This document shows, piece by piece, positions 19,785-28,731 of a DNA stretch of 64,000 nucleotides. A program made the position numbers and the translations under genes. The DNA comes from Shinella zoogloeoides (lineage in GTDB: Bacteria > Pseudomonadota > Alphaproteobacteria > Rhizobiales > Rhizobiaceae), in the NCBI RefSeq assembly GCF_030733845.1, contig NZ_CP132311.1, positions 3,764,501 through 3,828,500 on the forward strand. Reading direction: 5' to 3'. The stretch's first letter is position 1. The number at the start of each line of letters is the position of its first letter. The notes beneath the pieces are model-generated. The model was not told the DNA's origin, did not search any database, and worked only from the letters and a program-made list of their open reading frames with translations.

Positions 19785-21415
19785 GCGCTCCCGAAACCAT
19801 CCTTTCCGTGCGCGACCTCTCGGTCGCCTTCCACCAGGGCGGCAACACGTCGCTGGCCGTCGATCGCGTCTCCTTCGACATCCGCCGCGGCGAGGTCGTC
19901 GCGCTCGTCGGCGAATCGGGCTCCGGCAAGTCGGTGACGGCGAACTCGATCCTGAAGCTCCTGCCCTATCCGGCGGCGAGCCATCCCTCGGGCGAAATCG
20001 TCTTCAACGGCAAGGACCTCCTGAAGGCGTCGGATGCGGACCTGCGCGCGGTGCGCGGCAACGACATCACCATGATCTTCCAGGAGCCGATGACCTCGCT
20101 CAACCCGCTGCACTCCATCGAGCGGCAGATCGGCGAGATCCTCAAGCTGCACCAGGATATCGAGGGCCCTGCCGCGCGCGCCAAAACCCTGGAACTGCTG
20201 AACCAGGTCGGCATCCGCGAGCCGGAAAAGCGCCTCGCGGCCTATCCGCACGAGCTGTCCGGCGGCCAGCGCCAGCGCGTCATGATCGCCATGGCGCTCG
20301 CCAACCGCCCGGAACTCCTGATCGCCGACGAGCCGACGACGGCGCTCGACGTCACCGTGCAGGCGCAGATCCTCGAACTGCTGAAGACCCTCAAGGAAGA
20401 GCACGGCATGTCCATGCTCTTCATCACCCACGACCTCGGCATCGTGCGCAAGTTCGCCGACCGGGTCTGCGTGATGACCAAGGGCAAGATCGTCGAGACC
20501 GGCCCGGTCGAGGCGATCTTCACCAACCCGCAGCACGCCTATACCCGCCACCTGCTCGCCTCCGAGCCGAAGGGCCGGCCGCGCCCGGCCGATGACAGCC
20601 AGCCCGTCGTCATGGAAGCCGAGGACGTCAAGGTCTGGTTCCCGATCAAGGCGGGGTTCCTGCGCCGCGTCGTCGATCATGTGAAGGCAGTCGACGGCAT
20701 CGACCTGAAACTGCGCGCCGGCCACACGCTCGGCGTCGTCGGCGAATCCGGTTCGGGCAAGACGACGCTCGGCCTCGCGCTGACGCGGCTCATCTCCTCG
20801 AAAGGCCGCATCGCCTTCGTCGGGCAGGACATTGCCGGCCACAGCTTCGCCGAGATGCGGCCGCTACGCCGGCGCATGCAGATCGTCTTCCAGGATCCCT
20901 TCGGCTCGCTGTCGCCGCGCATGTCGGTGGCAGATATCGTCGCGGAAGGCCTGAAGATCCACGAGCCGTCGCTTTCCGACGCCGAGCGCGACCACCGCGT
21001 CGCCTCCGCGCTGGAGGAGACCGGCCTCGATCCGGCGACCCGCTGGCGCTACCCGCATGAATTTTCCGGCGGCCAGCGTCAGCGCATCGCGATCGCCCGC
21101 GCCATGGTGCTGAAACCCGAATTCGTCATGCTGGACGAGCCGACATCGGCGCTCGACATGAGCGTGCAGGCGCAGGTGGTCGAGCTCCTGCGCGACCTGC
21201 AGGCAAAGCACAATCTCGCCTATCTCTTCATCAGCCACGACCTCAAGGTCGTCCGGGCGCTGGCCAACGATATCATCGTCATGCGCGGAGGGCGCGTGGT
21301 CGAGAAGGGGCCGGCGAAGGATGTCATCGAGCGGCCGGGCGAGGCCTATACCAGGGCCCTGATGGCCGCCGCCTTCAATCTCGAAGCCGTTCGCAGCGAG
21401 ACGATCAGCCAGTAA
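19781..21415 (+). CDS. yejF: Peptide ABC transporter ATP-binding protein YejF
   Basis: A 544-residue protein with two fused ABC ATPase domains that drives the YejABEF importer. Walker A GESGSGKS occurs in both halves; signatures are [15 protein letters not shown] and [15 protein letters not shown]; Walker B sequences are [12 protein letters not shown] and [12 protein letters not shown]. Both halves keep catalytic residues, so both sites should hydrolyse ATP. The start is GTG at 19781, overlapping the yejE stop by 4 bases, so the four yej genes are one operon. Confidence 0.95.
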   Translation: MSAPETILSVRDLSVAFHQGGNTSLAVDRVSFDIRRGEVVALVGESGSGKSVTANSILKLLPYPAASHPSGEIVFNGKDLLKASDADLRAVRGNDITMIFQEPMTSLNPLHSIERQIGEILKLHQDIEGPAARAKTLELLNQVGIREPEKRLAAYPHELSGGQRQRVMIAMALANRPELLIADEPTTALDVTVQAQILELLKTLKEEHGMSMLFITHDLGIVRKFADRVCVMTKGKIVETGPVEAIFTNPQHAYTRHLLASEPKGRPRPADDSQPVVMEAEDVKVWFPIKAGFLRRVVDHVKAVDGIDLKLRAGHTLGVVGESGSGKTTLGLALTRLISSKGRIAFVGQDIAGHSFAEMRPLRRRMQIVFQDPFGSLSPRMSVADIVAEGLKIHEPSLSDAERDHRVASALEETGLDPATRWRYPHEFSGGQRQRIAIARAMVLKPEFVMLDEPTSALDMSVQAQVVELLRDLQAKHNLAYLFISHDLKVVRALANDIIVMRGGRVVEKGPAKDVIERPGEAYTRALMAAAFNLEAVRSETISQ

Positions 21416-21426
21416 CAGGAAACAGC

Positions 21427-22386
21427 ATGTCGGCGAAAAGCCCCGTCATCATCGATCTGAAGTTCGACCAGGAGCAGGTCGCCGCCGCGCTCAAGGGCGC
21501 TTTCCCGGATCGCGAGGTGATCAACCTGCTGCATCCGGCGAGCCGCAATCGCGACCTCTCGGGCATCGACTATGCCGTGGTCTGGAAGCCGGGGGCGGAC
21601 CTCTTCTCGCGGGCGAAGGACCTCAAGGTGGTCTTTTCCGGCGGTGCGGGCGTCGATCATGTGCTGACGCTGCCGGGCCTGCCGGACGTGCCGCTCGTCC
21701 GGTTCGTCGACCACACGCTGACGACGCGCATGAGCGAATGGGTGGTCATGCAGTGCCTCCTGCACCTGCGTCAGTACCACGCCTACGAGGCGCAGCGGCA
21801 AAAGCGCGTCTGGCGCGAACTCGACCAGCCGGAGGCCGCGGAACTCACAGTCGGCATCATGGGCTTCGGCGTGCTCGGGCAGGATTCGGCGGCAAAGCTC
21901 AGGACGCTCGGCTTCAACGTTATCGGCTGGTCGAAGAGCGGCCGCAAGGTCGAGGGTTTCGAGGTTTATGACGAAAAGGGCCTCGATGCCTTCCTCGGCA
22001 GGACCGACATCCTCGTCGGCCTCCTGCCGCTGACGCCCGATACGAGGGGCCTTTACAATACCGGCCTCTTCTCCCGCCTCAGCCGGAAGGGGCCGCTCGG
22101 CGCGCCCGTCTTCATCAATGCCGGCCGCGGCGGCAGCCAGGTGGAGGCCGATATTGTCGCCTCGATCAACGACGGCACGCTGCGCGGCGCCTCGCTCGAT
22201 GTCTTCGAGCAGGAGCCGCTGCCGCTCGAAAGCCCGTTCTGGTCGATGGACAAGGTCTTCATGACGCCCCACGCCTCCGCCGCCTCCGATGTCGCCGCGC
22301 TCTTCCGCCACGTCGCCGGGCAGATCGAGCGGCTGGAAAGCGGCAAGCCGCTGGAGCATCTGGTGGACCGCGGCGCGGGCTATTGA
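21427..22386 (+). CDS. ghrA: Glyoxylate/hydroxypyruvate reductase A-like 2-hydroxyacid dehydrogenase
   Basis: A 319-residue NAD(P)H-dependent D-2-hydroxyacid dehydrogenase of the GhrA branch. The nucleotide site is GIMGFGVLGQDSAAKL; the catalytic arginine lies in FINAGRGGSQVEAD, the glutamate in DVFEQEPLP and the histidine in MTPHASA. Reduction of glyoxylate or hydroxypyruvate is the family's usual activity. It follows yejF by 11 bases with an AGGAAACAGC ribosome binding site and could be cotranscribed with yej, though no functional link is apparent. Confidence 0.85.
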   Translation: MSAKSPVIIDLKFDQEQVAAALKGAFPDREVINLLHPASRNRDLSGIDYAVVWKPGADLFSRAKDLKVVFSGGAGVDHVLTLPGLPDVPLVRFVDHTLTTRMSEWVVMQCLLHLRQYHAYEAQRQKRVWRELDQPEAAELTVGIMGFGVLGQDSAAKLRTLGFNVIGWSKSGRKVEGFEVYDEKGLDAFLGRTDILVGLLPLTPDTRGLYNTGLFSRLSRKGPLGAPVFINAGRGGSQVEADIVASINDGTLRGASLDVFEQEPLPLESPFWSMDKVFMTPHASAASDVAALFRHVAGQIERLESGKPLEHLVDRGAGY

Positions 22387-22412
22387 TCCGCATCGCTGCC
22401 GCAAGCGAAAGA

Positions 22413-22434
22413 CCCGGATGCAGGGACATCCGGG
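22413..22434. terminator. Hairpin between convergent genes, possible terminator
   Basis: CCCGGATG (22413-22420) and CATCCGGG (22427-22434) form an 8-bp stem with a 6-base loop between ghrA and the small secreted protein gene. No T-run follows in either direction, so termination is tentative. Confidence 0.45.
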
Positions 22435-22461
22435 CCTTCGGGGAGGTCAGTCGGGGGCGGC

Positions 22462-22638
22462 TTACTTGCAGACCTTGATCTTCTTGATCACGACATTGCC
22501 GTAGTAATCGTAGGACTTCACCTTCTTGATGAAGCAGTGCGGCTTGTAGCCGTAGCTGTAGTAGCCGGCCTGCGAGGGGGCTGCGAAGGAAAGGGCGGCG
22601 ACGGCGGCGATGGCGGCGGAAATGATGAACTTGCGCAT
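22462..22638 (-). CDS. Small secreted Tyr/Lys-rich protein, function unknown
   Basis: A 58-residue ORF. It starts MRKFIISAAIAAVAALSFAA, a textbook signal peptide with likely cleavage after PSQA. The mature part of about 34 residues is Tyr-, Gly- and Lys-rich (GYYSYGYKPHCF, VKSYDYYGNVV) with two cysteines that could form one disulfide. An AGGAG ribosome binding site lies 6-10 bases upstream. I do not recognise the family. The signal peptide, ribosome binding site and base composition argue that it is real. Confidence 0.75.
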   Translation of the reverse strand: MRKFIISAAIAAVAALSFAAPSQAGYYSYGYKPHCFIKKVKSYDYYGNVVIKKIKVCK

Positions 22639-22647
22639 GGGTCTCTC

Positions 22648-22690
22648 CTGATCATTTGGTGGGGACGAGCCTCTCTCGTCCGGTGATCAG
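22648..22690 (-). repeat. Nested stem-loop in the leader of the small secreted protein gene
   Basis: An outer 7-bp stem (CTGATCA at 22648-22654 with TGATCAG at 22684-22690) encloses an inner 7-bp stem (GGACGAG at 22663-22669 with CTCGTCC at 22675-22681). It lies between the importer operon's last gene and the small gene. The outer stem touches the edge of the AGGAG ribosome binding site. It could be a leader structure or the importer operon's terminator. Confidence 0.5.
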
Positions 22691-22736
22691 AAGGTCTCAC
22701 ATCGACCCGCCCGCCGCTGTTCCGCCGGGAACAGGC

Positions 22737-23459
22737 TCAGTGCAGGCCGCCGACGCCGAGCAGGGTTTCCACCGTCTGCTGGTCGGCGGCGAGCGCCGCG
22801 GGCGTGCCCGTCCAGGCGATGCGGCCGCGTTCGAGGATGATCACCTCGTCGGCGAAGTCGAGCGCGCTCTGGATGCGCTGCTCCACCAGCAGGATCGTCA
22901 TCTCGCCTGAGGCGGCGAGCGTGCCGAAGGCGGCCATCAGCTCCTCGCAGATGACCGGGGCGAGGCCCTCCAGCGGCTCGTCGAGCAGCAGCACGGAGGG
23001 CTGGCCGAGAATGGTGCGCGCCGTCGTCAGCATCTGCTGTTCGCCGCCGGAAAGCTGCGAGCCGAGGTTCCTGCGCCGCTCCTTGAGGCGCGGGAACATG
23101 GCATAGGCTTCCTCGATCGACGCGCGCGGCCGCGCCTTCAACCCGACGAAGAGATTTTCCTCGACTGTCAGCGTCGGGAAGACGTCGCGCGACTGCGGCA
23201 CGTAGCCGAGGCCCTTCAGCGCGCGCGAGGAGCTGTCGATGCCTTCGATCGCCGTGCCGCCGAGGCGGATCTCGCCGCCATAGCGTTTCGTCTGGCCGGC
23301 GAGCGTGGCGAACAGCGTGGACTTGCCCATGCCGTTGCGGCCGAGCACGGCAAGGCGCCGGCCGGCCCCGGCGGAAAATGAAATGTCCTCGAGCACGCGT
23401 GTCGGCCCGTAGCCGGCGCAAAGGCCGGAGATTTCAAGCGACGCTGCGGGCATCGGCAT
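22737..23459 (-). CDS. LivF-type ABC ATPase of the putative protocatechuate importer
   Basis: A 240-residue ATP-binding subunit of the branched-chain amino acid type (HAAT family). Walker A is GRNGMGKST, the signature is LSGGEQQMLTTAR and Walker B is VLLLDEPLEGLAP. It is the last of five importer genes and overlaps the preceding ATPase gene by 26 bases. Its neighbours are the pca genes and a PcaQ-like box precedes the first importer gene. From memory, Sinorhizobium meliloti has a PcaQ-controlled importer of this type for protocatechuate (pcaMNVWX), which is the likely role. Confidence 0.88.
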   Translation of the reverse strand: MPMPAASLEISGLCAGYGPTRVLEDISFSAGAGRRLAVLGRNGMGKSTLFATLAGQTKRYGGEIRLGGTAIEGIDSSSRALKGLGYVPQSRDVFPTLTVEENLFVGLKARPRASIEEAYAMFPRLKERRRNLGSQLSGGEQQMLTTARTILGQPSVLLLDEPLEGLAPVICEELMAAFGTLAASGEMTILLVEQRIQSALDFADEVIILERGRIAWTGTPAALAADQQTVETLLGVGGLH

Positions 23460-24198
23460 AGCTCCCGAGATAGGCCTGGCGGACGCGGTCGTCCCTGGTC
23501 ACGGCATCAGGCGATCCGTCAAAGATGATCTCGCCCGCCGCCAGCACGATGACACGCTTGGCGAAGCGGAAGACGAGGTCCATGTCGTGCTCGATCATCA
23601 GCACGGCAAGGTCCGCCGGCAGGTCGGCGATGGCCTGCTCGATGCGCGCCGTGTCGCTCTGCGGCACGCCGGCCGCCGGCTCGTCGAGCAGCAGCACCTT
23701 CGGCTTGAGGGCGAGTGCCAAAGCCAGTTCCAGCAGGCGCTGCTGGCCATAGGCGATCTCGCTGACCCTGTGGCGGGCGAGCGACGCGATACCGAGCCGC
23801 GCCAGCAGCGCATGCCCCTCGTCCATCACGTCGGGCATGGCGCGGTGGCTAGAGAACATCTTCCCCGAGCGCCCCTCGCGCTGCAGGATGGCGAGCGCGA
23901 CATGCTCCTCCGGCGTCATCTCGGAGAAGAGCCGCGTCACCTGGAAGGAGCGCACGAGGCCGCGGCGCACGCGCTCCATCGGCCCGAGACGCGTCACGTC
24001 CTCGCCGCCCAGCGTCACGCTGCCGGAATTCGGCATGATATTGCCGGTGACGAGGTTGACGAAGGTCGTCTTGCCGGCGCCGTTCGGGCCGATCAGCGCG
24101 ACCCGGTCGCCGGGGGCCATGGAAAGCGAGACGTCGTTGGTGACGGCGAGGCCGCCGAACATCTTCTTGAGGTTGCGGACGTCGAAGATCGCGCTCAT
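23434..24198 (-). CDS. LivG-type ABC ATPase of the putative protocatechuate importer
   Basis: A 254-residue ATPase subunit pairing with the LivF-type protein. Walker A is GPNGAGKTT, Walker B is VLLLDEPAAGVP, and the H-loop is MIEHDMDLVF. The signature motif is unusual: the usual LSGG(E/Q)Q is replaced by AYGQQRLLELALAL. This AYGQQ form is common in LivG proteins. ATG 24198 overlaps the stop of the permease gene by 4 bases. Confidence 0.88.
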   Translation of the reverse strand: MSAIFDVRNLKKMFGGLAVTNDVSLSMAPGDRVALIGPNGAGKTTFVNLVTGNIMPNSGSVTLGGEDVTRLGPMERVRRGLVRSFQVTRLFSEMTPEEHVALAILQREGRSGKMFSSHRAMPDVMDEGHALLARLGIASLARHRVSEIAYGQQRLLELALALALKPKVLLLDEPAAGVPQSDTARIEQAIADLPADLAVLMIEHDMDLVFRFAKRVIVLAAGEIIFDGSPDAVTRDDRVRQAYLGSYADARSVA

Positions 24199-25202
24199 TT
24201 GCCCTTCCTTCCGCGGCGTTCGTAAAAGGCGGCGAGCGAGCCGTAGAGCCCTTTCGGCGCGAAGAGCACGACGGCGATCAGGAGCGCGCCGACGATGGTG
24301 AGCCAGTGGAACGGGTTGGCCGCCGAGACGACGTCCTCGAACCACAGGAAGGCGAGGGTGCCGATCAGCGCGCCGTAGAGCGAGCCGGTGCCGCCGAGCA
24401 CCAGCATGACGAGGGCTTCGGCCGACAGCGTGAAGGACAGGCTGTCGAGGCCGACGACCTGCGTCGAGATGGCGTTGAGCGCTCCGCCCGCGCCGGCGAC
24501 GGCGCCCGAGATCGCATACATCTTGATCAGCGTGCCCTGCACCGAGCCGCCCATCGCGCGGATGCGCACCGGATCCTGCTTGATGCCGCGGCAGAGCATG
24601 CCAAAGGGCGAACGCACGATCTGGCGCAGCACGACGAAGGCGGCGACGAGCAGCACGATGCCGAAGACATAGGCGGTGCGGCCCCACAGGTCGAACTGCC
24701 AGATGCCGAAGACGGCGTCCGGCATGATGCCGGCAAGGCCGTCGCTGCCGCCGGTCCAGCCGGAAGCCTTGTTGGCGGCTTCATGCGCGAGGTGGATGAT
24801 GGCGATGGACAACACGAGTTGTGGCAGGCCGTGTGCGCGCAGCACGACGACGCCCGAAACGAGGCCGGCAAGCGCGCCTACTACGATGCCGACGGCGAGC
24901 ATGGCGATCGGGTCGGTGATGCCGAAATGCGCCGCCGCAATGCCCGCGCCATAGGCCCCGGCGCCGAAGAGGGCTGCATGGCCGAGCGTCGCCACGCCGC
25001 AATAGCCGGTGACGAGGTCGAGCGAGAGCACCAGCAGCGCGATGGCGGTGATACGGGTGAGCAGCGCCAGATTGTTCGGGAAGAGGAAGTAACCGAGGGC
25101 CGCTGCGGCGAGTATGACGAGGACGCCGAGGGCGTCGCGCGTCAGCCGGGCGCGGCGGTCGCCGGCGGCAGAGATCGTTTCGGAATCGGTTGCGAGCGCC
25201 AT
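24195..25202 (-). CDS. LivM-type ABC permease of the putative protocatechuate importer
   Basis: A 335-residue permease with eight to ten predicted membrane helices and the LivM-like segment GYCGVATLGHAALFGAGAYG; the cytosolic loop that contacts the ATPase lies around PFGMLCRGIKQDPVRIRAMG. ATG 25202 overlaps the stop codon of the upstream permease gene (TGATG); a GTG at 25205 is an alternative start. The substrate is inferred from the pca context. Confidence 0.9.
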   Translation of the reverse strand: MALATDSETISAAGDRRARLTRDALGVLVILAAAALGYFLFPNNLALLTRITAIALLVLSLDLVTGYCGVATLGHAALFGAGAYGAGIAAAHFGITDPIAMLAVGIVVGALAGLVSGVVVLRAHGLPQLVLSIAIIHLAHEAANKASGWTGGSDGLAGIMPDAVFGIWQFDLWGRTAYVFGIVLLVAAFVVLRQIVRSPFGMLCRGIKQDPVRIRAMGGSVQGTLIKMYAISGAVAGAGGALNAISTQVVGLDSLSFTLSAEALVMLVLGGTGSLYGALIGTLAFLWFEDVVSAANPFHWLTIVGALLIAVVLFAPKGLYGSLAAFYERRGRKGK

Positions 25203-26065
25203 CACTTGGCCCTTCCGGCAAGGCCGCGCGGAAAGATCCAGACGATGGCGATGACCGCGAGATAGAAGAAGAATTCGCCGAATTCCGGCATCAGGTAGCG
25301 TCCCGTCGTGTCGATGGCGCCGAGCAACAGGCAGGCGGCGAGCGCGCCGGGAATGGAGCCGGCCCCGCCGACGGAGACGACGACGAGGAAGGTCACCATG
25401 TAGCGCAATGCGTAATAGGGCTCGATCGGCAGCAGTTCGGCGCCGACGACGCCGCCGAAGGCGGCAAGGCCGACCGCGACGGCGAAGCTGACGGCGTAGA
25501 CGACCTGCGTCTTCACGCCGAGGGCGGCGGCCATGGCCGCATTGTCGACGGCCGCGCGCAGCTTCACGCCGAAGGCGGTGCGCTCGATGAAGTACCAGAG
25601 GCCCAGCGCCACCGCGACTCCGCAGGCGATGACGAACAGCCGGTGCGCCGAGACGGTGCGGAAGCCGAGGCTGACGGACTGGCGCAGCGTCTCCGGCGTC
25701 GGAATGGTCTTCAGCGTCGGGCCGAAGACATAGTTGGCGATGCCGATGATGCAGAAGGTGATGCCGATGGTCATCAGCACCTGCGTCAGCTCCGGCTGGC
25801 CGTAGATGCGGCGGTAGAGGAAGCGTTCGACCGGAATGGCGATGAGGATCGTGCCGAAGATGGCGATGAGGACGGCGAGCGCATAGGCAAGGCCGAGGTC
25901 GCGCGCCGCATAGGAGGCGATGTAGCCGCCGATCATGGCGAAGGCGCCATGCGCCAGGTTGACGACCCGCATCAGCCCCATCGTCACCGAAAGGCCGATG
26001 GAGATGACAAAGAGCACCATGCCATAGGCAAGGGCATCGACACCGATGCTGAAGACCGTTTGCAT
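25202..26065 (-). CDS. LivH-type ABC permease of the putative protocatechuate importer
   Basis: A 287-residue permease starting MQTVFSIGVDALAYGMVLFV, with about eight membrane helices and the LivH pattern LSVTMGLMRVVNLAHGAFAM. ATG 26065 is chosen because the upstream in-frame sequence runs into the 31-bp inverted repeat and is not family-like. A 224-base gap with paired repeats separates it from the binding protein gene, which may lower expression of the membrane genes relative to the receptor. Confidence 0.9.
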   Translation of the reverse strand: MQTVFSIGVDALAYGMVLFVISIGLSVTMGLMRVVNLAHGAFAMIGGYIASYAARDLGLAYALAVLIAIFGTILIAIPVERFLYRRIYGQPELTQVLMTIGITFCIIGIANYVFGPTLKTIPTPETLRQSVSLGFRTVSAHRLFVIACGVAVALGLWYFIERTAFGVKLRAAVDNAAMAAALGVKTQVVYAVSFAVAVGLAAFGGVVGAELLPIEPYYALRYMVTFLVVVSVGGAGSIPGALAACLLLGAIDTTGRYLMPEFGEFFFYLAVIAIVWIFPRGLAGRAK

Positions 26066-26124
26066 GTTCCTGTCCTGTATCGCCGGGGCTTGCGGCCGTT
26101 CATTCGTGTGTGGCGTGCGGGTGA

Positions 26125-26155
26125 GTGGATCCTCGGGTCGAGCCCGAGGATGACG
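26125..26155 (+). repeat. 31-bp palindromic repeat, copy 1
   Basis: This copy is an exact reverse complement of 26229-26259. Its core is a small hairpin (CCTCGGG, TCGAG, CCCGAGG) bordered by GGAT and ATGACG. The same core is, from memory, a very common dispersed intergenic repeat in alphaproteobacteria. Confidence 0.75.
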
Positions 26156-26228
26156 GAGGGGAGAAAAGTGCTTCCCGTCTATCGGCATGAGGTGCGGTCG
26201 CCGTGATCCACCCGCTCCCCGCTTCTTT

Positions 26229-26259
26229 CGTCATCCTCGGGCTCGACCCGAGGATCCAC
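26229..26259 (-). repeat. 31-bp palindromic repeat, copy 2 (inverted)
   Basis: Perfect reverse complement of 26125-26155; the two copies are separated by 73 bases and can fold into one long hairpin in the transcript between the binding-protein gene and its permease gene. Nothing else is seen in this 224-base gap. Confidence 0.75.
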
Positions 26260-26289
26260 CCGCACGGCACGCCGCCGAAGAAAGCCGCC

Positions 26290-27462
26290 TTACTTCGCCG
26301 CCGCAAGGCCCGGATCGCCCTGCTTCTCGAAGGTCTGGATCTCCTTGTTGTAATAGGTCCCGTCCTCGGCCTTTGCCACTTCGCGCAGGTAGATGTTCTG
26401 CGTGATATGGCGGCTTTCCGGATCGATCGTGACGGGTCCGCGCGGGCTTTCCCAGGAAAGGCCCTTCACGGCCTCGACGGCCTTTGCCGCATCCTGCTCG
26501 CCGCCGGTCGCCTCGATCATCTTGTAGATGACATGCATGCCGTCATAGGCGCCGACCGACGGGAAGGAGAGTTCGGCCGGATTGCCGATCGCCTTGGCTG
26601 CGGCCTCGACGAATTTTTTGTTCTCCGCGGAATCATGCGAGACCGCATAGTGGAAGGTGGTCTGAAGGCCGAGCGCCGCCTCGCCGAGGGCCGGCAGGTC
26701 GGATTCCTGCGTCAGGTCGCCGGGCGCGAAGAACTTGATGCCGGCATCCTTGAGGCCGTTCTCGTTGAAGGCCTTGACGAAGCCGAGCGTCGTCGGGCCC
26801 GAGGGCAGGAAGGCGAAGACGCCTTCGGCGCTCGAATCCTTGATGCTCTGCATGATCGGCGAGAAGTCGTTGGTCTGGAGCGGCATGCGGATCGCCTCGA
26901 CGATCTCGCCGCCGGCCGCCTCGAAGCCCGCCTTGAAGGCGGCTTCCGCATCGACGCCGGGGCCGTAGTCGCTGACGACGGAGATGACCTTCTTCGTGCC
27001 GCCGTCGAAGGCGACCTTGGCGATCGGCGTCGAGGTCTGCCAGGTGGTGAAGGAGGTGCGCACCACATAGGGGCTCTTGGTGACGATGGCCGAGGTCGCC
27101 GCGTTCATCACCACCATCGGCACGTTGGCCTGTTCGAGGAGCGGCGTTGCGGCCATGGCGTCGGGTGTGAAGTAGAAGCCGGCGAGATATTGCACGCCTT
27201 CCTTCACGACGAGTTCCTGCGAGAGCGCTTTGGACTGCGCCGGGTCGGCCGTCGGGATGTCGCGGTAGATGATCTCGATCGTGTCGTCGCCGACCGTGTT
27301 GCCGTTGAGCGCCATATAGGCGTCGATGCCCGCCTTGAAGTTCTTGCCCTGCAACGCGAAGGGGCCGGAGAACGGCCCGACGACGCCGACCTTGATCGTA
27401 TCGGCATGGGCAGCGCCGGCCATCAGTGCGGCGGCAAAGGCCGCGATCGCAAATTTCTTCAT
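26290..27462 (-). CDS. pcaM: Periplasmic binding protein of the putative protocatechuate ABC importer
   Basis: A 390-residue precursor with a signal peptide ending at GAAHA and the family 6 (leucine/aromatic-binding) fold: IKVGVVGPFSGPFALQGKNF at the mature N terminus. This group includes amino acid and aromatic-acid receptors. It lies downstream of pcaB, with a PcaQ-like box (27577-27592) about 115 bases before its start, so it is most likely the receptor for protocatechuate or a related aromatic acid. The gene symbol follows my recollection of the S. meliloti naming and is an inference. Confidence 0.8.
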   Translation of the reverse strand: MKKFAIAAFAAALMAGAAHADTIKVGVVGPFSGPFALQGKNFKAGIDAYMALNGNTVGDDTIEIIYRDIPTADPAQSKALSQELVVKEGVQYLAGFYFTPDAMAATPLLEQANVPMVVMNAATSAIVTKSPYVVRTSFTTWQTSTPIAKVAFDGGTKKVISVVSDYGPGVDAEAAFKAGFEAAGGEIVEAIRMPLQTNDFSPIMQSIKDSSAEGVFAFLPSGPTTLGFVKAFNENGLKDAGIKFFAPGDLTQESDLPALGEAALGLQTTFHYAVSHDSAENKKFVEAAAKAIGNPAELSFPSVGAYDGMHVIYKMIEATGGEQDAAKAVEAVKGLSWESPRGPVTIDPESRHITQNIYLREVAKAEDGTYYNKEIQTFEKQGDPGLAAAK

Positions 27463-27551
27463 GTCTTCCTCCCTGAAAGGCCGGTCTCCCGCCGGCGCCC
27501 GGTCTTCGTCCAGACTGGTGTTTTGTCAGATTGCCAGATGAAACGGTGATG

Positions 27552-27592
27552 TAAAATGAAAATATCGGCCACTTTCATAACTTAAGGATTAT
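27552..27592 (-). promoter_or_regulatory. PcaQ-like box and promoter region of the importer operon
   Basis: ATAACTTAAGGATTAT at 27577-27592 resembles the PcaQ consensus ATAACC-N4-GGTTAA (one mismatch in the left half, two in the right half). A TAAAATGA element at 27552-27559 sits 25 bases away, the same arrangement as in the pcaD-pcaQ gap (24 bases). The box overlaps the pcaB stop codon (27582-27584). Confidence 0.65.
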
Positions 27593-28658
27593 GTGAAATG
27601 GGTGAATCCGTGCCGAGCTGCTCTATGGAGGACAGCAGCATGCCGGCGAGGCGAAGCGCCGCGCCGCAGGCGACCACCATCTGCGGCAGGATCAGCCATT
27701 CCAGCGTCCAGGCGGTGCCGGAACGCTCCTGTTCGTGCACCGCCGCCTGCGCCAGCCCGCCGAGCTGCGCGGCGTTGAAGCGGGCGAGCGTCACCAGCGC
27801 TTCCGCCGCGACGGGGTTCTGCTTGTGCGGCATGGCCGAGGAGCCGCCGCCGCCGGAAAGCACGATCTCGCCGCCGCGGTCGGCCATCAGGGCGATGTCC
27901 TGGCCGATCTTGCCGAGGCTGCCGGTGACGGCGGCCAGAAGGCCTGCCAGTTCCATGATGCGGTCGCGCTGGCTGTGCCATTGCGGCGTATCGGCAAGGC
28001 CGAGTTCGTCGGCAAGCGCGGCGCGCACGGTCTCGGCCTTGCCGCCCAGCTTGTCCAGCGTGCCGGCCGCGCCGCCGAACTGCACGGCAAGACCCTCCAG
28101 CGTGAATATCTCCAACCGTTCGACATGGCGTTCCAAGGGCGAACGCCAGGAGAGGAGCCGGTCGGCCACCGTGATCGGGATTGCCGCCTGCATGCGCGTG
28201 CGCCCCACCAGCCGCCGGCCCTCGAAGCGGACCGAGAGACCCATCAGATAGCCGATCAGCCTTTCCAACCGGTCTTCGAGCATGGGCAATGCGCGGGAAA
28301 GACGGAGCATCAGGCCGCTGTCGATGACGTCCTGGCTGGTCGCGCCGAAATGCAGGTGCATGGCGTGCGGCTCGCCGACGGCCGCCCGCAGTTGGCGCAC
28401 GAGGTCCGGCACCACCACGCCGTCGCGGGCCGTGGCTTCGCGCAGGCTTGCGACATCGGGCGAGAAACGATGTGCTGCGCTCTCGATGGCGCGAGCGGCG
28501 GCGGGCGGTATCAACCCCTCGATCGCTTCCGCCTTCGCCAGCGCCACCTCGAAGGCCAGCATGGCTTCGAGCTCGGCGGCGGCGGAAAACAGCGACGCCA
28601 CCTCCTCGTCGCCGAGGAGGCCGGAGAGATAGGGATGATCGAAGGGCGAAACGGTCAT
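27582..28658 (-). CDS. pcaB: 3-carboxy-cis,cis-muconate cycloisomerase
   Basis: Cyclises 3-carboxy-cis,cis-muconate to 4-carboxymuconolactone, the second step of the protocatechuate branch. The 358-residue protein belongs to the fumarase/aspartase superfamily, with HFGATSQDVIDSGL and the superfamily signature GGGGSSAMPHKQNPV. ATG 28658 gives the usual PcaB N terminus (TVSPFDHPYLSGLLGD). It is somewhat shorter than the roughly 450-residue pseudomonad enzyme, as in other rhizobia. It is the last gene of pcaDCHGB, with a 73-base gap after pcaG. Confidence 0.95.
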   Translation of the reverse strand: MTVSPFDHPYLSGLLGDEEVASLFSAAAELEAMLAFEVALAKAEAIEGLIPPAAARAIESAAHRFSPDVASLREATARDGVVVPDLVRQLRAAVGEPHAMHLHFGATSQDVIDSGLMLRLSRALPMLEDRLERLIGYLMGLSVRFEGRRLVGRTRMQAAIPITVADRLLSWRSPLERHVERLEIFTLEGLAVQFGGAAGTLDKLGGKAETVRAALADELGLADTPQWHSQRDRIMELAGLLAAVTGSLGKIGQDIALMADRGGEIVLSGGGGSSAMPHKQNPVAAEALVTLARFNAAQLGGLAQAAVHEQERSGTAWTLEWLILPQMVVACGAALRLAGMLLSSIEQLGTDSPISHNP

Positions 28659-28731
28659 GGGGCGCTCTTTCGCGGGGGCGGTGGTCTGGCGGGCGGAAAG
28701 CCCACTATAGGCCATCGCCGGACACGCTGCC

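Noticed and set aside
23434..24687. Fused ATPase with a long N-terminal extension
   Set aside because: Sequence before MSAIFDVRNL is an out-of-frame reading of the permease gene; ATG 24198 gives a normal LivG length.
26066..26289. Insertion sequence between importer genes
   Set aside because: The paired repeats have no transposase and the core is a common dispersed palindrome; a deleted element cannot be shown.
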